In this document: positions 1-6,343 of the stretch, piece after piece | How the letters are laid out: every line of letters starts with the position of its first letter | How positions within the stretch are numbered: the first letter of the stretch is position 1 | Assembly: GCA_034660675.1 (NCBI GenBank) | Contig: JAYEJT010000047.1 | Span: 1 to 18,657, forward strand | Source of the DNA: CG03 sp034660675 | GTDB lineage: Bacteria > CG03 | Direction: 5' to 3' | Length of the DNA: 18,657 nucleotides | The notes under the pieces: generated by a model | The model's database searches: none | Told to the model about the DNA's origin: nothing | Seen by the model: the letters and a program-made list of their open reading frames with translations, nothing else | Program-made: the position numbers and the translations under genes

Positions 1-30
1 CATAACACGCCCACTATCGGATGGCACTAA

Positions 31-59
31 ATTCTATAATGACCGCGGGGTTTTGTCAA
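31..59 (-). promoter_or_regulatory. Sigma70-like promoter reading out of the window
   Basis: On the minus strand there is a perfect -35 hexamer TTGACA (59-54), a 17-nt spacer and a near-consensus -10 TAGAAT (36-31). Transcription would start near position 24 and run leftwards out of the window. The minus strand also has an ATG exactly at positions 3-1. The gene or RNA it drives is not visible. The promoter lies downstream of the receiver gene, so it marks a separate transcription unit. Confidence 0.5.
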
Positions 60-114
60 CGTGCTTTTGGTCACAAAATCCGGTAGTCACAAGAACCGCG
101 CTAAACCTTAATTT

Positions 115-504
115 TTACTCCGCGGCCTGCGCCGGTGAACCGTTAAAAAGTTCCGCAACTTTTTTTACAAGTTCCTTCGGAGAATACGGTTTTTCCAGAT
201 AATCCGTAACGCCGTAACGCTTTGCCGTTGATGCTATCACCTCGCCCGGAAGGCCCGAAATAATCAAAACTTTTGACGGGGCGCGGCCTTTAGCTTTCAG
301 AAGCTTCATCAGGTGATCGCCACTCAAATATGGCAACCGCAAATCCAGCAGAACCAGATCAAAATCCTCCTGGTAAAGCCTCGCCAAAGCCGAAGGCCCT
401 TCTGATTCGTAAAAAACATCAAAGCCCTCGTGCATGAGAGTAAACCCGTTCATCGTTCTGACCCCGGGGTCATCGTCCACAATCAGTACTTTTTTATTTT
501 CCAT
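115..504 (-). CDS. Single-domain response regulator (CheY-like receiver)
   Basis: A 129-residue stand-alone receiver domain with no output domain. The acidic pocket is D10/D11, the phospho-acceptor is D54 (in LLDLRLP), the switch Ser is S83 (IISGLPG), and the conserved Lys-Pro is K105-P106 (EKPYSP). It should be phosphorylated by a histidine kinase that is not in this window and act by protein-protein contact, as CheY or CheY-like regulators of motors do. It sits just downstream of the putative motor operon but is separated from it by a palindrome and has its own putative promoter, so it is probably a separate unit. No good Shine-Dalgarno precedes the ATG, and the predicted transcription start almost coincides with it, so it may be leaderless. 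Family assignment is secure; a link to the neighbouring motor genes is inferred from position only. Confidence 0.93.
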   Translation of the reverse strand: MENKKVLIVDDDPGVRTMNGFTLMHEGFDVFYESEGPSALARLYQEDFDLVLLDLRLPYLSGDHLMKLLKAKGRAPSKVLIISGLPGEVIASTAKRYGVTDYLEKPYSPKELVKKVAELFNGSPAQAAE

Positions 505-509
505 AACAC

Positions 510-538
510 ATGCTAACCCTTATTGCCGGAAATGTCTA
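510..538 (-). promoter_or_regulatory. Putative promoter of the receiver gene
   Basis: Minus-strand TAGACA (538-533), a 17-nt spacer and TAGCAT (515-510). The predicted start is near 504-505, at or one base before the ATG. The -10 matches only 4 of 6, which fits an activator-dependent promoter, and a CRP-type palindrome sits immediately upstream. Confidence 0.4.
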
Positions 539-554
539 TGTGATTTATGTCACA
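539..554. promoter_or_regulatory. CRP/FNR-family binding site
   Basis: TGTGATTTATGTCACA is an exact match to the CRP core consensus TGTGA-N6-TCACA. Its centre (546.5) is about 42 nt upstream of the predicted receiver-gene start, the classical class II activator position near -41.5. No CRP-family gene is in the window. Confidence 0.55.
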
Positions 555-589
555 ACCCTCAGCGTCGGGAAAACATGGGGCAAGGGGCA

Positions 590-632
590 AATGGGGACGG
601 TTCCTATTGTGGCAATAGGAACCGTCCCCATT
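590..632. repeat. Long perfect palindrome, REP-like; possible terminator
   Basis: Left arm 590-609 and right arm 613-632 form a perfect 20-bp stem (core GGGGACGGTTCC) around a 3-nt loop. It lies 4 bp beyond the stop codon of the beta-barrel gene, so a transcript from that operon would end in a very stable hairpin. It lacks a T-tract on the minus strand, so termination or 3'-end protection is inferred. From memory, GGGGACGGTTCC palindromes recur in many environmental bacterial genomes as REP-like elements linked to Y1-type (IS200-like) transposases. No transposase is present here. Confidence 0.7.
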
Positions 633-636
633 GATC

Positions 637-2568
637 TTAGAAACTGTAGTGAAGACGGAAAAGATATCCGTTTGAGCTGTAATCGTTGGCATCCGTTGTT
701 TCATCATTTTTTTCAATGCTGAACCCCGATGTCACAGAAAGATTTTTCAGGGTGCTATAAGTGATTTCCGCCGAATAATTCTGCATAACCGTTTCCACAT
801 TATCCGCAAGTTTTTCCCTTGAAGTTTTTGAACCGTATAAAAACATATTTACTTTTTTCGTGAACTTCACATTGGCGCCCAGCGAAACAGAGACCGTTTC
901 ATCAATTGATTTGTCGTAAAGATTTTCTGTTTCGTTGGTTGTGTAACCGGCATCAAACGACAAAAAAGAACCGACAGCGCCGGAATAAGTAAAAGACAGG
1001 ACCCCTGTGTCCAGATCCTGCCCCGTGGCGGTTGACGCGTAATTTCTAAAAGCGGAATTAGAAAAACCAGCCGAAAACATCTGATTTCCTCTACGATAAT
1101 TGACGCCTATATTCATACCTTTTGTTTCATTGTTCAAAACAGTGACCGAACTCCCCTCAACTTTATTCAGTGTGGATGAAACATTAATTCCCGGAAAGTT
1201 TTTCACGTTAAGCTGAAAACCATAGTTTGACACCGTCTGCTTTGTTGTGACAACGGAAACATCGTTGTCCAGATTATCTTCAGACGATTGAACACCGCCG
1301 TCGATACGCAAAAACCGGAAAGGCACATAGCCTCCCGACAACTCGGTGATCTCTCTGTCGGGATAAAGTCCGGGGCTGGCAAGATTCAAAAAATCCGCTT
1401 CCGCCTGCTGGTATTTTCCTTTTAAATTAAATTTTCTCGTAAAAACTCTCGTTTCAAATCTGTATGCCGCGCCTGCTGTTGAAAGACCGCTGTCATAAGT
1501 GTTGGCCGCTAAAACATACTCTTTCTCTTTTCTGCTGCTTGAGGCGTACTCTCCTTTCACATCCATAAATCCGCACGACCAGCGCATCTCGGAACTCAGC
1601 ACATTGTTCGCAATTGCCGAATTCGCCGGGCCGGGAGAGCTGATGGAACTTTCAGAATCGCTTGTCTGCACGCCAGATAATTTCAGGCCAAAACCAGACG
1701 GCAATTTCACCGAAGCATTGAGGCCGCCGGTGTAACGGGCATAAACCCCGTTAGAAGAAGCGTCCCCCTCCGAGGAATCCTGCGTTTGCACATAGCAGAC
1801 GGAAAAATCTCCGCAGCGCGCTGCATAATCCACCGCCAGGCCACGGCCGGTAAGAGAATAAAGAGATAATGGGGAAAATTCCGGCATAATGTCACCGGCT
1901 GATATTTTGTATTTTTTCGCGAACAGCGACAGAAAAATAGAGTCAATGTCAAATCTGTCATCTTCCGAAGAATAAGCGTTTGAATTAAAAATCAGCGTCC
2001 GGCTATACAATTTACCAAGCAAATTCGCAGAAACAGAACTCTGGTAATCCGCGCGCTCGCTGTCTTTGAAAAGAAACGACATGCTGCCGTTTAAAAACAC
2101 CGGCTTATGTTTCTTTTTCTCCACAGCAGCGGCCTTTACACTAAAATCATAATAATCACTTGTCAGAATGTTCTGACCTTTTTTATAGAGCATCACCCTG
2201 AATTGATACCGGCCCGAATAAGAAAACGGAAGCCTGTGCGTTGCGAGGATAAGAGCGGAAGCTCCCTGCGGTACATCGGAAGGCAGTTTAAATCCCCCCG
2301 TTTTGCCTATATATTTCCCTGACGAGTCAAAAAGCTCTATAACACAATTAACATCTGCTTTGTTCCACGCCGCTGTTTCCTTGTTAAGCATTATTACCTG
2401 GAATGTCAATTCTTCACCGGCCTTCACCGGATCCGGCGCGGCCACGGCAAGCTGTATCTCGGCCGGTGACTGAGCTGCTGAAGGAATCCGCGCGGACACA
2501 ATCAAAAACACAAGCGCGGCGATACTCCAAAATATACCTGCTATTTTTTTAGTGTTCATAAACTTCAT
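637..2568 (-). CDS. Outer-membrane beta-barrel-like protein
   Basis: A 643-residue protein. It has an N-terminal signal peptide (basic start, hydrophobic residues about 8-25, Ala-rich cleavage region near 28-33), then an Ig-like beta domain of about 115 residues (roughly 36-150). A long run of alternating amphipathic beta strands follows and ends in Phe at the C-terminus (FRLHYSF), the signature recognised by the BAM assembly machinery. Aromatic and Ser/Thr/Asn content and lack of Cys clustering fit a barrel. No specific family is recognised. It is the last gene of the putative motor operon, 15 nt after the preceding stop codon, so it may be the outer-membrane component or adhesin/anchor of that system. 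The start at 2568 has only a weak ribosome site; a start three codons later is possible. Barrel topology is confident; function is unknown. Confidence 0.8.
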   Translation of the reverse strand: MKFMNTKKIAGIFWSIAALVFLIVSARIPSAAQSPAEIQLAVAAPDPVKAGEELTFQVIMLNKETAAWNKADVNCVIELFDSSGKYIGKTGGFKLPSDVPQGASALILATHRLPFSYSGRYQFRVMLYKKGQNILTSDYYDFSVKAAAVEKKKHKPVFLNGSMSFLFKDSERADYQSSVSANLLGKLYSRTLIFNSNAYSSEDDRFDIDSIFLSLFAKKYKISAGDIMPEFSPLSLYSLTGRGLAVDYAARCGDFSVCYVQTQDSSEGDASSNGVYARYTGGLNASVKLPSGFGLKLSGVQTSDSESSISSPGPANSAIANNVLSSEMRWSCGFMDVKGEYASSSRKEKEYVLAANTYDSGLSTAGAAYRFETRVFTRKFNLKGKYQQAEADFLNLASPGLYPDREITELSGGYVPFRFLRIDGGVQSSEDNLDNDVSVVTTKQTVSNYGFQLNVKNFPGINVSSTLNKVEGSSVTVLNNETKGMNIGVNYRRGNQMFSAGFSNSAFRNYASTATGQDLDTGVLSFTYSGAVGSFLSFDAGYTTNETENLYDKSIDETVSVSLGANVKFTKKVNMFLYGSKTSREKLADNVETVMQNYSAEITYSTLKNLSVTSGFSIEKNDETTDANDYSSNGYLFRLHYSF

Positions 2569-2583
2569 TTCAAACTACTATAT

Positions 2584-3225
2584 TTATACCCCTAAGGCAA
2601 TCAGCGCAAGGGACAGCCCGGGCAAAGTAAAACTTCCCATAAGTCTGCTATAAACAGGGAAATTACTGTCGTACATCCTCAACGCCGCCGAAGAACCCGC
2701 CAGAAGTGCGACCACAGGCATAAGTATGCCGCCCCCACACTCCTGCCATAAATTCTTTCGCAGTGTCAGATAAAAAAGCACGGCCCCGGCTGATAAAAAA
2801 AACAGAACACAGCGTGAAATAACAAATCCTCCGACAGAAAAAAATTTAACAGCTCTGTAATAATAAACATCTCTCGCAAACAAAAGAGCAAAAACAAATA
2901 TAAATAAGGCCGCCGCATAATAATACGACCCTATACAGCAATGCAGCTTTAAAATTTTTAACTGCAGCACATAAGCGTATTCCGAAAGTTTTTTCTTTTT
3001 TTCCGGTTGTTCTGCGTCACCCTGCATCTTAAACATACTGCCTAACTTTTCTATGACCGGCGCCTTTCTCTCCATACTTACGGCTTTGTTTATTTCGCCC
3101 ATGAGCCTTCTCTCTTCCGAAGACGAACCGCTTTGCTGACCAGCGGCAAAACCTTCCAGGCCCCTCTTCTCTTCATCGGAAAGCCCCGAATACTTTTCCC
3201 TGAAATCCCCCCGTGCCTCTGGCAT
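2584..3225 (-). CDS. Four-helix membrane protein (3' part of a frame-split gene)
   Basis: A 213-residue reading frame. The first 95 residues are soluble, charged and Glu/Lys-rich. Four hydrophobic segments follow, at about 99-118, 132-156, 164-182 and 195-213, the last ending at the C-terminus. No family is recognised. Its nominal ATG has no Shine-Dalgarno and lies inside the upstream PII-like reading frame (start 3328), which does have a perfect one. Removing one base from the six-G run at 3212-3207 would join both into a single 247-residue protein: a PII-like N-terminal half followed by a soluble linker and four helices. Possible explanations are sequencing error, phase variation, programmed frameshifting, or two overlapping genes. 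It belongs to the putative motor operon; a membrane role there is inferred. Confidence 0.7.
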   Translation of the reverse strand: MPEARGDFREKYSGLSDEEKRGLEGFAAGQQSGSSSEERRLMGEINKAVSMERKAPVIEKLGSMFKMQGDAEQPEKKKKLSEYAYVLQLKILKLHCCIGSYYYAAALFIFVFALLFARDVYYYRAVKFFSVGGFVISRCVLFFLSAGAVLFYLTLRKNLWQECGGGILMPVVALLAGSSAALRMYDSNFPVYSRLMGSFTLPGLSLALIALGV

Positions 3226-3328
3226 AATGACTTGTCACGCCATATCCGGCGGATGAGGATATTTTTTTTATAAGCTTCTCCGCCTTGCCCCTTTCAACTA
3301 TGCAGGTAATCATTTTAAAATCGCCCAT
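3173..3328 (-). CDS. Truncated PII-like N-terminal domain (5' part of frame-split gene)
   Basis: A short frame of 51 residues. Its ATG lies 5 nt after a perfect AGGAGG that itself overlaps the stop codon of the preceding TPR gene, so translation is clearly coupled and this start is real. The sequence follows the first beta-alpha-beta half of the PII/GlnB-like fold: K-M-I-T-x-I-V-x-x-G-K near residues 5-15 and Y-A-R-G-T-G at 35-40. PII proteins are usually about 100 residues, so this is only half a domain. It ends 15 codons after a six-G run; one base fewer there would fuse it to the downstream membrane protein. It may be a sensory or ligand-binding module, but the nucleotide-binding T-loop and C-terminal half are absent, so no ligand can be assigned. 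Confidence 0.6.
   Translation of the reverse strand: MGDFKMITCIVERGKAEKLIKKISSSAGYGVTSHYARGTGGFQGKVFGAFR
3207..3212 (-). other. Six-G homopolymer at the apparent frame break
   Basis: Minus-strand GGGGGG interrupts the PII-like frame directly after the RGT motif. With five G the frame continues into the four-helix membrane protein. The tract is a candidate for indel error, slipped-strand phase variation or ribosomal or polymerase slippage. Confidence 0.6.
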
Positions 3329-3337
3329 TCCCCCTCC

Positions 3338-4219
3338 TTACCTTTTTTTTCTGCTTTGTTTTTTCTTTTTTTTATCCAGCAGCTTCAGGAATTTTTTTAT
3401 ATCTTTGTTCTTAGAATCGGTTTTAAGCGCCAGTTTCCAGTTTTTCCGCGCCTCGTTAAAATTATTGAGCGCATAATACGCCGAACCTTTTCTCATCAGA
3501 GCGAGTGTGTTTTTACCGTCAAGAGAGAGAATCCTGTCGCAAACAATGATCGCGCCGGTGTAATCAGCCTTATAAATGGAATCAAGCGAACTTTGAAGCA
3601 GCTGCGTCATAAGATCCATCCCCGCTATGAGCTTTATACTTTCTCTTTCTTCGGGATATTTCTTTCCCATATAGGTGTTCAACGCGGAAATTCTTTTTCT
3701 GATAGCGCTTTTTTTATTTAACTGGCCGGCATAGATCAGGGCATCAAACATGAGAAGAGGGTTTTTATCAAAGTAAGCCCTTACACTTTTTCTCATCATG
3801 GCCAAAACCTTCCCTTTGCCGGAAGAATCAGGGACAATATCCGCTATTTCCTCAAGCTTGTCTTTTTTTTCCGCAACACCGGGATAAGTGGGATCGATAT
3901 CCAGCACCTTGCCTGCAGCCGCGGCGGCAACAAACCATTTGCCGGACTTCAAGTTTTTCTCGAGAGACTTCACTCGCGGAGCAAGCTCCTGCTTTATCTT
4001 ACCCCTGGTAAATTCTATCATTTTCCGCGGAGGGATCTGTTCAGCATCTATCTCAAGTATCCTCTGCCAGCACCTTATGGCGTCGCTGTATCTGCCCGAA
4101 CTGTAATTTTTGACCGCGGCTTTATACAATTCCCCCATATCATCAGCTCCTGAACACACAGAAACAACCCCCAGAATAACAGCAGCAACAAAACCGGCGG
4201 TGTGTCCCTGAATCCTCAT
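3338..4219 (-). CDS. Exported TPR-repeat protein
   Basis: A 293-residue protein. An N-terminal signal peptide (hydrophobic residues about 8-23, likely cleaved near 25) directs it to the periplasm. TPR-type helical repeats lie at about 29-62 (YSSGRYSDAIRCWQRILEID) and 220-275 (ALMRKGSAYYALNNFNEARK). The region between is helical and less repetitive. The C-terminus is a strongly basic Lys/Arg tail (about 275-293), which could contact peptidoglycan or acidic partners. The ATG directly abuts the stop codon of the second MotB-like gene, indicating tight co-translation. TPR proteins usually act as scaffolds, and comparable periplasmic TPR proteins accompany gliding and Tol/Exb-like machines. That parallel is an inference from gene order. 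Confidence 0.8.
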   Translation of the reverse strand: MRIQGHTAGFVAAVILGVVSVCSGADDMGELYKAAVKNYSSGRYSDAIRCWQRILEIDAEQIPPRKMIEFTRGKIKQELAPRVKSLEKNLKSGKWFVAAAAAGKVLDIDPTYPGVAEKKDKLEEIADIVPDSSGKGKVLAMMRKSVRAYFDKNPLLMFDALIYAGQLNKKSAIRKRISALNTYMGKKYPEERESIKLIAGMDLMTQLLQSSLDSIYKADYTGAIIVCDRILSLDGKNTLALMRKGSAYYALNNFNEARKNWKLALKTDSKNKDIKKFLKLLDKKKKKQSRKKR

Positions 4220-4903
4220 TTACGACTTTGCTCCTTTGTTTTGAGTTGTTTTATGTTCACGAAGAATGCTTATTTCTATGCGCCGGTTGCGGCTTCTACC
4301 GGCGCTGTCGCTGTTGGATGCAACAGGACGGTGAGCCCCAAAGCCATAGGCGGAAAACCGCGACGGAGGAATTTTTTCAACATCTATAAAGTACTTGATT
4401 ACATTGAACGCCCTGAGTGTTGAAAGTTCAAAGTTACCTCCCGGAAGCGCGCGAAACGGAATATTATCCGTGTGACCTGCCACATTTACTTTGTTACGCG
4501 TTTCCTTAATCACTTTCGCGACTTTGCCCAGCACACCGCGGCTGGAATCTTTAAGCTCGGCGGAACCGGAAGCAAATAGCACGGGGGTATCCAGCATAAT
4601 TTTTATCTTTCGCGCATCCATCTGAATAACACCTTTTTCGGAACCGAATATCTCCGTCATTTTTTCGGCGGTTTCCACATCTTTGACATGACGTTCCTCA
4701 TGAGAAACCCCGGTCTGAAGTTTGGCAATAACCCCCTCATATTCAACGCCGGATTTCAAAGATATGGCATACAGAATCATAAAAAAAATCATACAAAGAA
4801 GCATCATCGTGCCGTAAGGTGTTTTCCATGAAGACGAGTCAAACCCTTTTTGGCCCTTTATGCCCATATCGCTGCGGCGGCGCCCCGCATTGGAACGGCT
4901 CAC
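4220..4903 (-). CDS. MotB-like protein lacking the channel aspartate
   Basis: A 227-residue MotB/OmpA family protein: a basic cytoplasmic N-terminus (1-25), one membrane helix (about 28-48), a helical linker, and an OmpA-like peptidoglycan-binding domain (about 100-218) with GHTDN at 141-145 and the LSTLRA helix near 158-163. Gapless alignment to the classic WKxxYADFM motif puts Thr32 where MotB has the essential proton-carrying Asp, so this subunit should not conduct protons by itself. It starts at GTG, supported by AAGGAGG 7 nt upstream, and overlaps the previous gene by 4 nt (GTGA). It could form a heterodimer with the Asp-containing neighbour or be a passive peptidoglycan anchor. Family is certain; role is inferred. 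Confidence 0.92.
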   Translation of the reverse strand: MSRSNAGRRRSDMGIKGQKGFDSSSWKTPYGTMMLLCMIFFMILYAISLKSGVEYEGVIAKLQTGVSHEERHVKDVETAEKMTEIFGSEKGVIQMDARKIKIMLDTPVLFASGSAELKDSSRGVLGKVAKVIKETRNKVNVAGHTDNIPFRALPGGNFELSTLRAFNVIKYFIDVEKIPPSRFSAYGFGAHRPVASNSDSAGRSRNRRIEISILREHKTTQNKGAKS

Positions 4904-5568
4904 TCTATTTCCTCCTTGAGCAGCACAATTTCTATCCTGCGGTTCTTTTTACGGTTAGCGGCATCGGCATTGGAAAATCTCGGGAAATACTCACCGTATC
5001 CGGCGGCTATAAATCTCTCAGCCGGAAGCCCCCTTTTTACAAAATAATTTATAACATTCACCGCCCGTCGGGCGGAAAGCTCCCAGTTAGAACGGAATTC
5101 CCGGCTTTTTATCGGCACATTGTCAGTGTGACCCTCCACCACTATACCATATGATGTCATAGCCAATGTCCTGGAAATAACGCCGAGAAGAGCCCGCGTC
5201 TCGGGCTTTAATTCGGCGCGGCCGGAGTCAAAAAGCACAGGGGTATTCAACACAAGCCTTATCTGGCTCTCGGAAGTTTCAACATTTGAGTATTTTTTTA
5301 GATCCCCCTGGTTCATCATCTTCTGGAGATTACTGCTCGTTTCATCTTCCGCAAATTTTTTCAACACGCCTTCCGCCTTCTGCCGGAGAATTTTCGCGCT
5401 GTTTCCCGAAGAACTCAACGCAATATACATTTCTCTCTGCCGGGTTTTTGACAGTCTTGTGAAACCGTACAGCAGCAGAAAAAAAAGCATCAGATTTGTT
5501 GTCATATCACAGAAAACCGTCAGCCAGATAGGTTCTTTTGCGGTTTTTTTTATCAGACGGAATATCAA
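4900..5568 (-). CDS. motB: MotB-like stator subunit (Asp-containing)
   Basis: A 222-residue stator B subunit. The single membrane helix (about 13-36) contains D21 in FCDMTTNLMLFF, matching the universally conserved proton-accepting Asp of MotB. A helical linker (about 40-100) leads to an OmpA-like domain (105-218) with GHTDN at 146-150 and ELSARRA at 163-169, the peptidoglycan diaminopimelate-binding pattern. With the MotA homologue just upstream it should form an ion-conducting, wall-anchored stator. Translation starts at TTG, supported by AGGA about 7 nt before it and by the 2-nt gap from the MotA stop codon. It is a little short for MotB because the N-terminal tail and linker are reduced. 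Confidence 0.9.
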   Translation of the reverse strand: MIFRLIKKTAKEPIWLTVFCDMTTNLMLFFLLLYGFTRLSKTRQREMYIALSSSGNSAKILRQKAEGVLKKFAEDETSSNLQKMMNQGDLKKYSNVETSESQIRLVLNTPVLFDSGRAELKPETRALLGVISRTLAMTSYGIVVEGHTDNVPIKSREFRSNWELSARRAVNVINYFVKRGLPAERFIAAGYGEYFPRFSNADAANRKKNRRIEIVLLKEEIE

Positions 5569-5570
5569 GT

Positions 5571-6335
5571 CTATTCCTGTTTCGCGCGTACCTGCTTTGA
5601 AAGAAAAGCGTCAAGACGCCGCAAAGTTATAGACGGCACTTCGCCGTTGAGAACAGACTCCAACCCCTCGGCTATGAGTTCTTTCGCAAGGATTTCTTCT
5701 CTGGAATATTCCCCTAATTTCAGTGACGCCGGGAGAAAAAGAAAATTCGCGCCGAAAATACCGTAAAAAGTCGTTGTCACAGCTATAGCCATGGAAGCTC
5801 CCATGCTCTGGGGATCCTGAAGATTTTTCAGCACTTGTATCACGCCGATGAGCGTACCGAGCAAACCGAAAATCGGGGAAAAAGTGGCCATGGACTGAAG
5901 AACACCGGATGCCCTTTCATGCCTTTGCGCCACGGAAAAGATTTCCTGGCGCATGTTCTCTATGATAACATCTTTTTCCACACCATCGGCTATTTTTTTT
6001 ATGTTTTCGGAGAGAAAAAAATCTTTCGTCCGGAGATTACCGTCAGAAAGAGTCATGAGCCCCGACTTTTTCGCCTCAGCCGAAAGAACAGCCATATCTT
6101 TTATGAGTCCGCTTATGTCAATCTTAGGAGGCGGAAAAAAAATAAGCTTAACCGCCCGCGGAAGTTGGATGATGGTTTTAAAGGGAAAAGCTATCATGGT
6201 GGATCCCAGTGTCCCTCCGAAAACAAGAATTGCGGCATCCAAATTAAGCAGAAGATAAACAACATCGCCGTGAAGCATGACAATGTATATCGCGCCGGCA
6301 CCTACCGCAAGCCCCAGAACTGTCATTAAATCCAT
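5571..6335 (-). CDS. motA: MotA-like stator subunit
   Basis: A 254-residue MotA/PomA family protein with four membrane helices (about 3-20, 29-50, 150-171, 184-203) and a large cytoplasmic loop (52-148). The torque-relevant prolines are present: P154 in TFSPIFGLLG (E. coli P173) and P202 (E. coli P222). In the cytoplasmic loop, the position of E. coli R90 is Lys and that of E98 is Ser97 followed by Asp98, so the usual Arg/Glu rotor contacts are only partly kept. It is followed by two MotB-type genes. Upstream, the FliF/FliG chimera stops 9 nt before its ATG. It should form the pentameric ion channel with MotB. Similarity is clearly to flagellar-type MotA rather than TolQ/ExbB. Confidence 0.92.
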   Translation of the reverse strand: MDLMTVLGLAVGAGAIYIVMLHGDVVYLLLNLDAAILVFGGTLGSTMIAFPFKTIIQLPRAVKLIFFPPPKIDISGLIKDMAVLSAEAKKSGLMTLSDGNLRTKDFFLSENIKKIADGVEKDVIIENMRQEIFSVAQRHERASGVLQSMATFSPIFGLLGTLIGVIQVLKNLQDPQSMGASMAIAVTTTFYGIFGANFLFLPASLKLGEYSREEILAKELIAEGLESVLNGEVPSITLRRLDAFLSKQVRAKQE

Positions 6336-6343
6336 AATTTTGT

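Noticed and set aside
434..722. Short overlapping frames around the palindrome at 590-632
   Set aside because: No ribosome site, no family similarity; they are translations of the palindrome and of the edges of two real genes.
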